A stretch of 64,000 nt of DNA from Apostichopus japonicus. Its lineage: Eukaryota > Echinodermata > Holothuroidea > Aspidochirotida > Stichopodidae. The notes beneath the pieces are model-generated. The model saw only the letters and a program-made list of their open reading frames with translations. It was not told the origin of the DNA and searched no databases. Where the stretch lies: contig NC_092580.1 in the NCBI RefSeq assembly GCF_037975245.1, positions 23,951,001-24,015,000 of the forward strand, written 5' to 3'. A program made the translations under genes and the position numbers. Positions 9,233 to 22,500 of this stretch are shown here, piece by piece. Within the stretch, counting starts at the first letter, position 1, and each line of letters begins with the position of its first letter.

Positions 9233-12200
9233 GTGTTTGGAATGTTGGTTTTTGGCTTGCATCTTACGGAACTGTTGTAATCAAGACCTCTTTGGTGCTT
9301 ACTGAGAAGGCAGATATTTGGTCTACTGTAACTATTATGTGCAGCCGGATAAGAATCAGGATCTTTTAAATTTGGAGGGACTTTGGGTGGATTCTGGACT
9401 TTCCTCTTTTTAAAGGCTTTATATCCGCAAATTGCTACCACTACTTTCCCCGCGGTTCCCGCCCGGGATTGTGAGGTTCGACATAGGTAAGCTTGTTGCT
9501 CATAAATGTCCAATCCTGGTTAGTTCTGGAATATTTTAGTTATAGATGAATGGCTTCTCGCTCAGTTGTCTCCAAAACACAGTTGGATACTTTTTAGTCT
9601 GATAAGAGTCATGTGGTACTCACTAGTCCTAACTTGTGCCACATACTACAGTACATATTTATAATTCACACTGGTCTGTGAGCTGGTGTTCTATTTTCTG
9701 AACTACGCAAACAGCATACCTTGGAAGGACCTGGTTGATGTAAGTTCATTTGTTTCAACTTCAGAACAACAACTTAAATTGAATTGGTTTGTTTTTACCA
9801 AGTATATGACAGCAAAGACATTTTGCTATTTTAATTAAATTTAAAGGCATCTTATATATATTCCAGAGTAAGGTAACAGTACTGTTTGTAAGTTTAGAAA
9901 TGTACAACTTTTATTTCCTATGTTTATGTCATGACTTGTTGACTAGGGCATTTTACTTTTACCGAGCACCGTATGTGTATGTGTATACTGATTAATATTA
10001 GAGGTGACTGTGATATTTACACAGACCAACAAAGCATAACAGCACTACCATCCTATTATGGCAGTTATAGCATAATAATTAACACTATTTACATTGGATG
10101 GAAAAGTGCATTTCCTTGAACAAAACATCAAACTTCCTTTTCACATTTATCTTTCATTTCCTACAGCATGGATATTTATCGCGGGTAGTTGCGGATAATT
10201 GAGTCACAGTGTTAAATATATGATGAGTATTCATGTACAGTATGCAAATAAGCCTAATTAACATTAAATGTGTTTAGAACAACCTTCTTTAGATATGATT
10301 TTGTTTAAGTTTCAAAACCCTGTGGACTGCACCTATGATCTAGTTGAGTGTAGCCTACAGAATCCAGCAGTAGCTTTATCGTCATATGATATGCAACTTA
10401 TGTGCAAGCTTTATTTTGTTTGTTCATATATCTTTAAGTGTTTCTCAAATTTAACTATCATTAGTCGGGAATATTTTCAGCCTAGGCCTTGATTAGGAAA
10501 GCATATCCTAAGATGGATATATGAGAAAACAAGGTACTGTTGACTTTTCGAGACACAAAAAAACAACTTCAGCAGCCCAAGAATGCTGAAAATTATGCCT
10601 GAAAAAGGCCATTTAAACTGGGACCAAGCTGAGACTGAGAATGTGGAGACCAGTTTCATGCTTATTTGTGAGTACCAGTAGATTTCTGTGTTACTACTGT
10701 AATTACTGTTACTTGTACACATTAACTGATATATATCTCCATTATGGGGGAAAGACATTCTGCTGGTCTTATTCAAGTGCTGGTTGTTTGGAAGATGTTA
10801 TTGACAAAGACCGAGGTGATGTGAAGGGTAGTGTTGTTATCAGTCTGTCAGTTTGTATATTTGTATGTTTGTATCTTTAACAGTTCAAAGGGTCATGTGG
10901 GAAGGGGAGTTTATATTCTGCACCTCATTACACAACTTCCTTGAATTTCCTGCTGGTAAGATTATGCCCATAAACTACAGACAACTTGAGATAAAAAACT
11001 TTTGTGTTAAAAGGAACTGAAAGATGAATGGGCAAGGAAGTGTTTCTTGATGATACCAAAGTTCAGGATAGATATATGCCTACTAAGTTCAGTTTGTGTT
11101 GCTGTGAATATATTTGAGCAACAAAGAAAGTCCCCAAATTATGAAAGGCAATGAAAGTAGATATTTCCCCAAAATTGCCAAAAAAAAAGGCCTTAAACTA
11201 CTGTATGTACCTCTTGGTGTGATTAACATTGCATCATCTATGATTAGGATTCATGTTCTGACAACTTTACATTGCTGCTTAATACTTAATGTACCTGTTG
11301 CCACGCTGCCATACCGGTCTCACTTTTTTATTGTCTAGACTAACCAATTAATCCATTTAGTTAAACTTTCCTGGCCCATTGACTGTCCATGTTAGTCTAC
11401 TGCTTCTGTTTACTAGCCAAAGTGTCCCAAAGTGATCTGGAGTTGTTTAATTTACTATTTGGATGGGTCCTCTTCCCTCCCCCTTGAGCTGTTAACTGAT
11501 TTTGTGATTCAAGAAAGTTTTTTTCTAAGAAGATTCTGCTATCAGTACACTCCTCTGTACTTACTGAAGGTCTTGTCAAATGGACAAACAGTTGTGTTTG
11601 TTTTAGTTTTAGGAGGATATTTGATCATTTACAAAGTTGGTTTCTAAGGTATATTAATAAATCTACCATGCTTCTGACTAACCTGTCTCCACTAAATCCC
11701 TAGATGACCTATTTGATTAAAAGCTAGGAATAATTTAGATAGAATAGTAAGAAGTTAAGAACCTTTCGTAAAATACTCACAGAACCTTTTAGCCATTCAC
11801 CCCCCCCCCCTCCCCCACCACTTCCCCTTGTATATAATGTAGAAAGCAGAAACAGATCACCTACAAGTAACTTTTTTGTCCTTCAAATTTGGCATATTTA
11901 TTTTTCGAAGAAAAGAAGTTGTGTCATTCAGCTATAAAAAAGACAATGAGTCATTTCGGAGTAATCTGCAAGTCAAACCTTCTGATCTAGACAGTTTTAC
12001 ATCGCTCTGATCGTCTGTAGACTGTTATTTGTTTATATTTGGAAAGTTTGCGTTCACCATCGAGTCCCAGTCATGCTATGACTGAACAATTCGTCTTGCC
12101 TATATAAGGACATAGCTTAACCAAATTCCCTTTTTCAGACTTTTATAGGCTGTGAACCTGTCATTGATGTATTGTTTTTGTCAGGTTTGACGGGGGAAAT

Positions 12201-12561
12201 GAAGTAGTTGAAAATATTTCCCCCACTGCATACTTGTTCCTGATTCTGTAACTGCTCGGGAGCTGGCCAAGTACTTCCCAGAAAGATGCTGTATTGCGCA
12301 ATAGCTAGTAGAACGGTACTATTAGAATCCTATTGTACCTCCATAAATTATTGAAAGCCTATGCCAATATGAGATTTGCTGTCTGTCAAATCAGTAGTGA
12401 TATTCATATCACATAAATTTTTGGGCTTCTTGGACTGTAGTTCTTATTTCGGAACCTTTGGTCGTGTCGTTCTTCCTGTTTTGATATGGATATATGCGTT
12501 ACAGGTTAGACTACAGTCTTAAGTAATCTTAGAGTAAGCTATAGAGGAATACACTAAATAC
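9233..12561. other. Mostly unassigned AT-rich stretch
   Basis: A 97-codon minus frame (9220-9513) overlaps the dispersed repeat flank. A GC-rich patch lies at about 9448-9480 (CCCCGCGGTTCCCGCCCGGG). A C-run occurs at 11802-11818. No confident exon, tRNA fold or mobile-element end was found. Confidence 0.35.
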
Positions 12562-12619
12562 CGGATTCATTAGCTGCCTCAGTTTTGTCTTCTTCTGGAC
12601 GATTTATGAAACCGTCCAT
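12562..12619 (-). CDS. Possible first coding exon, unknown product
   Basis: On the minus strand CCAAAATGG gives a strong animal initiation context for MDGFINRPEEDKTEAANESG, an acidic polar peptide. The open codons end at TCCG followed by GTATTT, a passable donor, leaving phase 1. An in-frame upstream ATG (M-T-L-S-S-Q-S-K) could be the start instead, and the frame is open further 5', so an internal exon after the acceptor GTCGGTCAG is an alternative. Without splicing the frame stops 3 codons later. No family recognised. Confidence 0.3.
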
Positions 12620-15308
12620 TTTGGACTGCGAAGACAGAGTCATCTCAGTGCAAATCCGACCATCGGACCTGGCTGACCGACGACATGTAAGAGAGGAATA
12701 ATTTATTATTTGTAATGATTTAATCTCATGTTTTTTTTTCATTCCGGTCTCTTGTTAAACAGTCTACAGTACTTCCAAAGTTTCAAGTTGATTAAAATCC
12801 AGTATCAATACATGAAAGTACATATTTACTAAATTGGGTATGAAAAACAGGTTAAGAGTTATAAAGAATATCAAGATTACAAGTAGAAACGCTCCTGGGA
12901 TGGTAATTTCCATGTCTGTACTAGATTGTAAACTTTGAATACTTTTGGATTTAGGTTTAAAAGACTTCTAGAAATAAACATCTTTCCATATGTTTTTGTA
13001 TAAATAATACATCAAAAAACCTATTTGTTATCAAAGAATAGTCAATATTCAATGTGATTTACTTAAACTCCTATTAAACTCTTCCCAAATGTCCACATAA
13101 TCTACCGCAGTGGATTGGCTTCGTTTGTCAAATCGATCATAAGACGGGCACTATTCTAAATTGCGCTACGTTTGTTGACGTATGATTTTTTTGAGTATCC
13201 AAAAACACTGGTTTCATACTATTTTATGTCTATGACTCTTGGCCATTATCCAATGATTGATATCGGAATTTTGGAGCTCGCTAAAACTGGTCTCATATCC
13301 GCGGTGAGACTCATCAGCTCTGTGACTGATCGGTTAAGGACGACCAGGTGCTCAGTGAACCCGACATCTATTCATGTATTTGCAAGAAATTATCAAGATT
13401 GTTCTTTAAACTTAATAATCCTCAAAACTAGCTATAACTTCATACCCTTGATCGGCCTCTTTCATGTGAAGATAATTCCTGTCACGTCTTCCTCGGAAGG
13501 AAGGTGAGAGAATATAAAACAGTGGCAAGAAATTTTAATGAAGCGTCGGAAGGGTTGGTGATAGGTCTGTGGACTTGGGTAAGGCACTCTTCAGATTATT
13601 ACTGAGAACAGACGTCAAACACTCGTCCTTAAAGAGGTACATCTTCTGAGAGCATTGCCAACACTGGTGTCCCACTTATCCTTTAATAAACTGACTACTG
13701 ATATCTTCTTAAAATTAGAGCAACAGACATCACCTTTGTACATAAAGATTAACTGATCTTCCCATCAGATGTCGCAATCATACTTAATCATACACATCAT
13801 CAGATCTCTGAAGAGTAATACCACAATAGGGGTCACACCCTGTAATTCAAGGGGTAACTCACATGTTGGTCCAGAATCCTGTAAGATTTTCCCTTATTAT
13901 GAAGATTTTCAATTAAGTATTCTGAAGGGATGAATGAGTTTCTTCAAGGGACCACCATCACATGAGTGGTATTAAACAAATACATTTTATGTTTTTTGTG
14001 TTACATGTATTATTTCTCGATAATTACATTGTTTTCTATTTCATTCAAATTGTAAATGACTAGTCACAACGGTTTTGACAAGTCTTAATGTTCTATTGAT
14101 CATGAAATAATACTAAACACTCTGTAAGAAGAAAAGGAAAGTTCAAGAGCAGGAAAAAGAAAAGTGGAAAGATCAGAATTCAGAAAAACCAGACAGGTTT
14201 GATATTTAGGCAAAATCTCAATAATTTGATAAAAGATATTGATGATTTACTAATAAAAAATAACAAAACTGCTTTTCTTTGTAATTGTCTCTCGAATAGC
14301 TCCCAACGGCTACAGTTACAGGTCCTGTGAGCCTAGTGTTATAGTTACTATATACTAGATACTATATACTGCTTTAAGTTATACAGTATGTCTGCATCGG
14401 TATCTCTCAGCTGATGCTTTCATACCGAAAGGTGATGTTACCAAGACATGGGACCTTTACCGATGAGTGCAAAAATAGAAGCATGCTAATTAGATGAGAA
14501 GAAGGAGCACAGGAGAGAGAGACACAGAGCAGTCTTTGAATCAAATGAAAAAGTAGTCAGGCCTTACCGCCTGACCAATGTCGATCATAATTTCTCTTTA
14601 GATTTTCTTCCAAAGAAGGAGCAAAATTTGCAGTATAGAAAAAGTTTGACCCTTAGCAGCCTTTGACAGTACATCATGTGTGCATGTAAACATCATACTT
14701 TTTGTATCTGCGAGAGAAGTGACGATATAGATTTGATCAGCGTTTCCAAGGTCCAAGCGATATTTGGCTGTGAGGTTATAACAAGTCCTTGATTCATCGA
14801 GTAGTTTCACTGAATTTGATACTTGGATATATACTTGTGGAGATTATATCCTGGATACGGATAATTATTTGCGTAATGGATTCAATTGACAAAGATTAAC
14901 GACGATATTAAGGAAACGACTAGAAAGGCCACGTACTTTTAACCATCCAGGAAGATGCCTGCCGTTTGTTGATGGTGAATTACGTCATGAGTAGAATAGT
15001 CACCACCACGTTGATCTATTGTGTCTGATATGTCTATCTGATTGCCGTAGCGTTCCAGATTGAACGACTGGACATCCATTAGTCCGGTTATGTTACTGTA
15101 TGTCAGTGCTTCGATCTTGGAGGTTTAATAGTGGAAGTTAGTTGTCAGCCATTACCTAGAGCTAGTGCGAGCCACTGTAAACTAGTGAGGCGAGTTGGTG
15201 TTGTGTTCTTGTATGAAATATAGTACCTGTGGAATCCTGGAGAATGTTTGGAGATCCTCTTTGGGTATACCACCACTTTGTGACATCTCTGTCTCTGGTA
15301 GTTCTGCG
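12620..15308. other. Unassigned stretch
   Basis: A 111-codon plus-strand frame at 13172-13507 has no recognisable motif. The rest has short frames only. No repeat family copies were recognised. Confidence 0.35.
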
Positions 15309-15410
15309 TTGTTTGGGAGCAACCATCTATTAGTTGTTTGGGAGCAACCATCAATTTGTTGTTTGGGAGCAACCATCAATTTGTGTGTTTGAGAGCAACC
15401 ATCAATTTGT
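15309..15410 (+). repeat. 25 bp tandem repeat, four units
   Basis: The core GTTTGGGAGCAACCATCAAT recurs with unit starts at 15309, 15334, 15359 and 15387 (periods 25, 25, 28), then runs into TTTGTTTGTTTGTTTGATTT. The units are nearly identical, so expansion is fairly recent. Confidence 0.85.
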
Positions 15411-16027
15411 TTGTTTGTTTGATTTATTTATTGTCTCTCTTGGCCATATAAAAATCAATCAGCATTTCACTATTTTTTGGGTAGAAAAAGAGTGAATTCA
15501 AGATTCATGATTGTTTTTATTTTTTTGCTCATGTCAAATCTGACACATTTCTTGAGGAAATCCACAACAATTATGGAAGAAACCTGATCATTTTTTTTGC
15601 AATCTGCTTTCCTGTCTAATACAGGGGCAAAGCTATTCAGATTACATCTAATTCAGGAAATAATTCAAGTGAATGGCGACCCTTGGAGTTTAATAACAAT
15701 GATTAAAACGCTGGGTCATGCATAAGGTGTAATTGACCTAGAGTCACATGGAAGTTACACAGTCAATGTTCTTCTGTATGACAGATACCGTACAGTAGAA
15801 ATCAAGTCGTTGTTGATGTTACCAGCTATGAACTCACAACGTTTTTAGGCTGCAAATGTTCAGAAACAGAATAAGACTTGAGAAGGTTGAAAGAAGTTTT
15901 ATAACTCTTTAAAATAATACATCTAGATAACATTTATAAGTATGAAGTGTATATTTTGGAGAGTGAATGATTCATTAATAGTTTTGTTTAATCTTTCATA
16001 ACATTGGATTAAAAGTTAAAGATCCAG
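15411..16027. other. Unassigned stretch
   Basis: Begins with a TTTG-rich run from the preceding minisatellite. Otherwise AT-rich with no open frame over 60 codons and no recognised element. Confidence 0.4.
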
Positions 16028-16090
16028 GGGAAATTAGTATCTGACATAAATGGAGATGTATCGTCATTGGAGAAAACGCTGCTACAAAGG
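16028..16090 (+). CDS. Possible 63 bp internal exon, unknown product
   Basis: After GATCCAG the frame reads GKLVSDINGDVSSLEKTLLQ-R, 21 codons exactly, then GTAAGT, a perfect donor. Phase 0 at both ends. The peptide is amphipathic and could be coiled-coil-like (L..I...V..L...LL). The acceptor has a poor pyrimidine tract, and an in-frame stop lies 15 bases upstream of the proposed exon. No family assigned. Confidence 0.3.
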
Positions 16091-19000
16091 GTAAGTTGGA
16101 AAATGAAAAACATCATTTGTCTTGCCTTTGTGTTTTTTTTCACAATACGAGGTGACAGTTTATATCTTGTGGAAAGAAAGGGACTGAACTAATTGTGATC
16201 CTCCTATACAAAAGACATTTACCTGTATGCATGTCGGATTTTGGAGCCTGGGTTGATTTTGATGTCAGTCAGTAAAAGAAATTGTACATCGGCATGCCAA
16301 AAAATTCAGCCTGTTGTTTTTACTTACAGGTGATTACGTTGCTTACACTGACAAAATGTGTAAGGTAATGGGATGATAGTCAATCATAAGCAAGCAATAC
16401 AATGAAATTAACATTATTCCTGAAGTAAACAAGAACAAAAAAGAGAAAAGAAAAGAAAAGAGAAGAGAAGGTCCATATGAAAATAAACTTCTCAGCTGTC
16501 TTTAGTGAAATGCCACTATTTAAGAAGTATATTTGAAAGATGCTGGTATGTATGTGCTGGCAGGGGAGCAGCAGTATGTGACTAATTATAGAACCTGCAA
16601 CTGTTGTATTTTGTTTTATCTGTACTGTATATCTCCCTGCTTTATAAGGTTTAAGTTTAATCCTTTGTTTCCATGTAGTTTACCTAAAGTACATTAACTT
16701 GAGATCCACAGCCTTTGCTCTCAAACTTATTAATAGTGATTATGAATTAAACCATTAGTGAAGGATTCCCTGTCATGATCACCGTTGGTTACGTGGTTTG
16801 ATCGGAAATTGTAACAGTGTGTACATGTATGTATACATAACTATTGTATCCTCATTCTGTAAATTGTACATGATGAAGAGGGGGGAGGGCAGGGGAGGGG
16901 GTGGGGCAGGGAGTAGAGAACCCAAGAGAGCAAGAAAAGGGATGTTGATTTAATTCTAGAGGTGGCAGCCATTACCATTTTAAATGAAATACTTCCTACT
17001 GTATATGTAGGTTTGCAGACTAACGTCATAAAGTGATCATAAAATGGCAAGTAACTTGATTTCTTCTTCAGTGTTGGACACTTAGCTGTCTATTTGCAGT
17101 AATGATTTTAAAGCATATTATAGTGAAGGAGACTTGCAATGTACATGCAAGGAATTGTACTGCTTAATTTGTTCTGTATGTTAAGGAATAATGCAGATAA
17201 ATGCAGAGTAATATTCTACACATTTCATCATCAATTTTTTCCACCTACAGAGAATTTAATTGAGTGCTCAAGATTTGTGAAGTAGTTTTGGAGGACTCTG
17301 AATTTTTAAACTAGTATGGTTCTTTTGTAAGAATGTGCTATTTAACATCTTGGCACTTGTATAGCAACGTGTGACCATTTTTGCATATATCATTTTGCTA
17401 TGCAATAGCAGATAAATTATCCCCTGGTGTTACAGTGCTATGCTGCAGTACACAGAGCCTTCAAGTTTAGATCATCCCTGTGGCTCATTCATCATGCCGA
17501 GATATTCTTATACAAACATAATTCCAGTTGGAGAGATGAGGAAAATAGAGAGGCTGATATTAAGCTGCTCTGATCGCTTTAATTGTATTCCAAACCTTCT
17601 AAAGGAATGCATGAAAATATTCTAATTTAGACTTCCATTTCAAATCCTGTACAGTTTTGGGGGGTAGAACACTTTGAAGAGGTGCAACAGGTATAAAAGA
17701 GTTTGGAAGTAGGTAAGACTTCCATTGGTATAGTGTAAGGTACCCTGCTGATGTGGTTACGAAGAAGGTAGACAGGCGAGGGGCCAATCACCATGGAGAC
17801 TATGTCATAGGTCAATTAACCTCATGATGTATCAACAGTCCTAGTTCATATTAGAGCTTGTTTACCAGTGATCAACAAAGTGTGATGTGAGACTGAGATA
17901 TTACATGTGATTGTGAAGTTGGAAAGTTTAGTAGGAAATATTTGCAACTAGATTTGTAAGTAAACATTTGTGACCATAAAGTAAAACCAAAAGAACTTTT
18001 TGGAATGTTGCTTGCTCCTGCACCTGTCTTCTCACATCTGTAATACTCTTGTTATTTCAAACGTTGGTATCGGTTAGAATCAACTGTTCAGTTTGTTCTC
18101 AGATGTCGTTCGTACTATTCTGGTACGTATGCGATGAATGGTTCTATGTTGCCAGATGTTTACGCTCTTTGTCTTATTATTTAACTCCAAAGCATTCTGT
18201 TCCTGACTAAGATAATTGTTTTATCCAGCTGTTCTGTTATCCCAACAAATGTTTGGCAATAATCTGGATGATACTAGCCTTAATTTAGACAAGTACTGTC
18301 GTTGGACATTGTATTGAGGGCCCAAACCTTGAGCAATAGTCCCAGTACAGATTAGAGTTGATGTGCAAATTCTAAATAAAAATTACACAAATAAGTTGAT
18401 GGGAGTTACATTTTGAGTCCTGTAAGCTTGGTTGCATGCAGGCTCAGCCTACAGTATAGGCCTTTGTCAGTGCAGACTTTGAGAATTTCAATTCCACAAC
18501 TATAGTCTATAGCTTCTGTTTGCGCTGTTCATTGTCTGTTGGAAACCAAAGATGGAAAAAAAATGTCAAATATATTATGTTTATCTGGGAAGCTTTCAGC
18601 AACGTTTTAAGAGTGCTTTAAGGGAGTATAATAAGCCACTTTTGAAAGATGGAGGAAGTAAGCTTGACTGAAGCATTTAACTACTGAAGTACTTCTCAGT
18701 CTATTCGTTCTTTATATTGATGCCAAGAACTAATGAAGTGTTTAAAGCTGTCTACTATCAGTTTCGCTTTTCAGATTCTGCCTGATTTGTCAAATGCCAC
18801 TCAAAATTTAAACAATTTTCAAGTAAACAACGAAGTGAATGCGAACATCAATTTCAGAAAACTTCTGATTTTTTCGACACTAGACAGTATACATAAATGC
18901 TATTAATTCAATGCGTAAATACTCAAAGCTTTTGACACTTGGGAAATTTTTGAAAACAAGAAAACATAAATTTTAACTTCAGAGATATCAGAACTGAATC

Positions 19001-19239
19001 CTCAAGAAGCAATTTTCGAAGCTAAAATGTCTACTTCCTTCTTATTACAGTTGGTCAAACAAGACACATTACACTCAATGTTAAGGGTTAGGCCTACTGT
19101 AGTAAAACATTAAATGTTACTACTGACACTTGTAACCAATTGCATATGTGGTGCTATTCAAGTCTCAATGCAAGGAAAAATTGATCTGATATCCCATCGC
19201 AATATGCTATGTAAAATGGTCAAATTAATAATCAGCAAT
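16091..19239. other. Unassigned AT-rich stretch
   Basis: Contains a GA-rich run (16440-16470), a G-rich run near 16879-16910 and a faint copy of the dispersed repeat core at 18006-18056 (TTGCTCCTGCACCTGTCTTC). Short frames only. Confidence 0.35.
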
Positions 19240-19515
19240 TCATTTTAAGCCGCTTAAGCGACCACAAATGTGGGAGAAACCAGCAAGGGCTTATGGGTTA
19301 AAACTTACACGTCCGGTGGCTTCCAGTTCAACATTTTAACTCAAATTTGGAATCTTTTCAATTTAGAAAGTCATTTCAGATGGGAAAACCGTAGATTGCT
19401 CTTGGATGAAAAACCCATCTTACTATGACCCGGCCGGGAATCGAACCCCGAAACCTTCCGATTGCTAAGCCTCATTGCCTCAAATGCCACCGCCTTTATC
19501 CACCCGGCCACAGCA
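19240..19515 (-). mobile_element. tRNA-derived SINE
   Basis: On the minus strand the head carries an A-box-like TGGCCGGGTGG (19510-19500) and a perfect B-box GGTTCGATTCC (19447-19437), separated as in a tRNA with a long variable arm (Ser/Leu type). The acceptor halves do not pair (GATGCTG against CCGGGTC), so it is not a working tRNA gene. The body after the head includes AGAGCAATCTACGGTTTTCC and CATCTGAAATGACTTTC. GC content drops sharply past about 19240, taken as the approximate 3' limit. Tail and target duplication were not identified. Confidence 0.7.
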
Positions 19516-21746
19516 TCGGTATCTACTTCTAATTGCTACATGTACAAGTGCAAAGATCGCATCTATGCAGTTTTGTACACAGGAGCCATAGTAATTATAG
19601 GAGACAAACTTTAGAACCTTCAAAAGTGTTACACAAAATTTGCTTACTAAATTATTCTCTGGTACTCTGAATCAAATTGCAAACATTAGCATGCAAAGAA
19701 CATTTGCTTGTGTCATGTCACATTCTTACCATGAAGAAATGGTGATCAGAAGAATCGGCACAAAGTAACTTGTTGGACACCAAAGGGAGTACAGCGTAGG
19801 TCTTGTATATATAGTGTTTTACTGTACCAGTTCCCCAGTTATGGATTGTTTATTTTAGTTTTTCAACTTCTTATAGATCAGCCTCTTCTTTCATATGTAG
19901 TATTTGGCAGATTTTGCATGTACTTTGATGGCCACATCACTGTCCACACTATTTTAATTCAGGCTTCATTATACAGTGTACCTCTGGGACATTCTATGAT
20001 GCAAATCTCTGTTTGCTTTATGACTGCATACCTCATGAAAGTTGACATGTTTTGAAAACAAACTCGATGTCTCTTCCAAGATCTATCTTAAGCTGCTCTT
20101 TCTTTTCTGTGGCACTAAATGAGAGGAATTTTTAATTAAAGTGGAATGCTAAGAAGAAGAATTACATAGAGTGAGTCATCTGTCTATAGGGATAATCAAT
20201 TTGACTTGTTTATAAGAAATTAATTGTTGATATTCCTACATTCATTCCTTAAAAGAAGAGAAATACTGAGTAAGAGATCAAAATAGAAAAGCGACAGACA
20301 ATTGCCGGCGTAAGATTGCTGAAGTTCTTCAAGTGCGACCTTATGTAAAAGTATGGCTGAACTTTTACATACGTAAACTGCATCATTTGTTGTGTACTGT
20401 ATTTGTTGGCAATGGTAGGATGAAGGGGAGTGGGGAGGGGGAGGGGAGGGGAAGTGGGGAGGTAAGGGAGTACAAACAGCATGGGAGGAAGTTTGAGGTG
20501 TGACCGGTGTACTGCAGCACTATTCAGCTTAACAATGCATGCTGCGTGGAGAAGTCTGGTGACGAAGACATAGTTTGTACATTAATGTGGATACCCCTTA
20601 CTCCATGTCATTACAATCGCTTCCAGAAGCTGTTCTTTATGTGTTACAAGCTATTAATGAACCAATACAGGAAAGTTTGTGTCCCACAAATTCTAAAATC
20701 CTTCTTTTATTCTGTTTTATTGTTGATATATATTCTTGGTGTATTTTTAGTAGACAGAGTTCAATGTGTATTCTGATGTGTACAGTGTTTCTCTTTCACT
20801 CTGTATGGAACTACCAGGTACTGTAGTGATGAACGGAAGCAAATTTGTAAGCCAAAAAATTGACATATCCTGTATGAAAGTGACCATATTCATTGTCATG
20901 TTTAACTTTCTTTTCTATTCAATGCTCAAAATGGTTCTAAGGAAATTTGAACTTTTGATAATTTCCGGTGCTGGGTGTAACCAGCTTTGTTAAAGGTATT
21001 AATATTGACAGAAATTGCAGAACTCTGGGCTCCTTTTTAAATGATGTTTGCCGCCGTACCCTCTGAGTAAAATATCTTCGAAAATTAGATTTCAATTTGA
21101 TCAAACCTCAGTTTGATACTCAAGTTTGATTTTTTTTTTTAATCCTTAACTTTATCATTATGAACTTTCCCTCCATTGTATTGAAATTGGATGGCATAAA
21201 AATCACACAGAAAATGAAATCATTCATCCATCCATGTGTTTTTTTCTTTAAAAGTGGTAGAATTGATAATTATGGACATACTCTTACCTCATATGAATAT
21301 GCTTTATCTTGGATTAGATCATGTGTTTTTTCAAGTGGTAGATTGTGTAGGAAGAGATGGTGGACATTGATGGTAGAAGTAAATGAGGCCAAATCGAGAC
21401 CTGCTACAGTACAGTTCTAAAATGGTGTATAAATATGTTAGATATATATAATCAAAGTAAAAAGTGTAATTGTAGCGTGGGGACAGGTAAAGGTATCTTG
21501 CCTCATAAACACCTCCGACAACATAAAAGTCTGTTGTGTACTTGTATGAATTATGGTATCCTCAATGAATTCATTGCTGCTATTATGCTTCGACCTCTGA
21601 TCATTGTTTACTTCTCTTCCTCACCTTTGACCTGTCTTCTAGCCTTATCTCTTTAATCAAAATCAAAACTATAAGGCAAACAATAAACATGATGTCATTT
21701 GTAATGAATAAACACACAAGTTCGTGCTAGTTTCTGCTCACTACCT
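19516..21746. other. Unassigned stretch
   Basis: Short plus-strand frames up to 89 codons, none with a recognised motif. A G-rich purine tract lies at 20425-20470 (GGGGAGTGGGGAGGGGGAGG). No exons supported. Confidence 0.35.
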
Positions 21747-22392
21747 TCATGTTTCATTTTCACAAATCAGATTTCTCAACCAGCTTGGAAGGGTTCCAAG
21801 TCCATCTTGAGTATACATATAAATATTAACACAGAACAAGAACATGCCTTCATCAAACATGTCTACAGCTCTGACAGAACGAGATTTGTATTTGGGGTTT
21901 ACTCCGAATGGAGTGGTACTTATAGTAGGTATTAGGACCCCTGTAGACAATAGAATTTATCACCCAGCCACAAAGATAGTATTATACTGTATATTTACTG
22001 TACAATCAACTGATCATAAGTTGCACACTGTTTACCACAGTTTCTCATTCAGAGACAGACGGATCAATTTTAAGGAATCTTTTTGTCTTAAACATTATAA
22101 CATTAAATTATTGAGTTTAGGGGATATCAAGGCCGATATTTTAAACAAGAAATTTGAAGCAAAAGAAGTCCTTGGCTTCCCTCGTTGTTGCACCTGTTCT
22201 TGTTTGCCTTTTTCCTGTAATCAGTCGCAGTATTTCCTTTCATGGTTGGAAAGTTTCTTGGTTTGTCTTTGCGTCATAGACTGGTTGAAAGGTATGTTAC
22301 ATTTTGATGAAACATTTGAAGTTGTGTACATACATGACAGAATGTTTGTTTTTCTTATACATATATTCACGGTCAATTGTCATATTGTTTAG
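21747..22392. other. Segment with coding-like frames on both strands
   Basis: The plus strand has the longest open frame of the window (182 codons, 21844-22392), whose first part reads TERDLYLGFTPNGVVLIVGI. The minus strand of the same bases reads VLIPTISTTPFGVNPKYKSR then SVRAVDMFDEG, preceded by an acceptor-like TTCTATTGTCTACAG. Either could be a true exon or a fragment of a repeated element; the other would be its mirror. The second half of the plus frame (Cys- and Phe-rich) does not look like the first. No function can be assigned. Confidence 0.3.
22225..22291 (+). CDS. Possible exon with hydrophobic segment
   Basis: A strong pyrimidine tract (TGTTTGCCTTTTTCCTGTAA then TCAG) is followed by S-Q-Y-F-L-S-W-L-E-S-F-L-V-C-L-C-V-I-D-W-L-K and AAAG|GTATGT. 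The hydrophobic run could span a membrane. Evidence is splice consensus only. Confidence 0.15.
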
Positions 22393-22500
22393 TCAGGCGT
22401 AGTTTATATTAGCAAGTCAGCAATCAGTGGCGAATCTAGGATTTCTAGGAAGAGAGTTCCCGGGTAGTATCGGTAGGGTACCCAAACTTACTACCCAAAG

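Noticed and set aside
9220-9513. 97-codon minus frame, basic in part
   Set aside because: It starts outside and runs into the dispersed repeat copy; no independent support.
13172-13507. 111-codon plus-strand frame
   Set aside because: No recognised motif and no clear splice pair; length is within chance for this window.
19427-19513. Functional tRNA gene on the minus strand
   Set aside because: A and B boxes are good but the acceptor stem does not pair and the T stem has a mismatch; called a SINE head instead.
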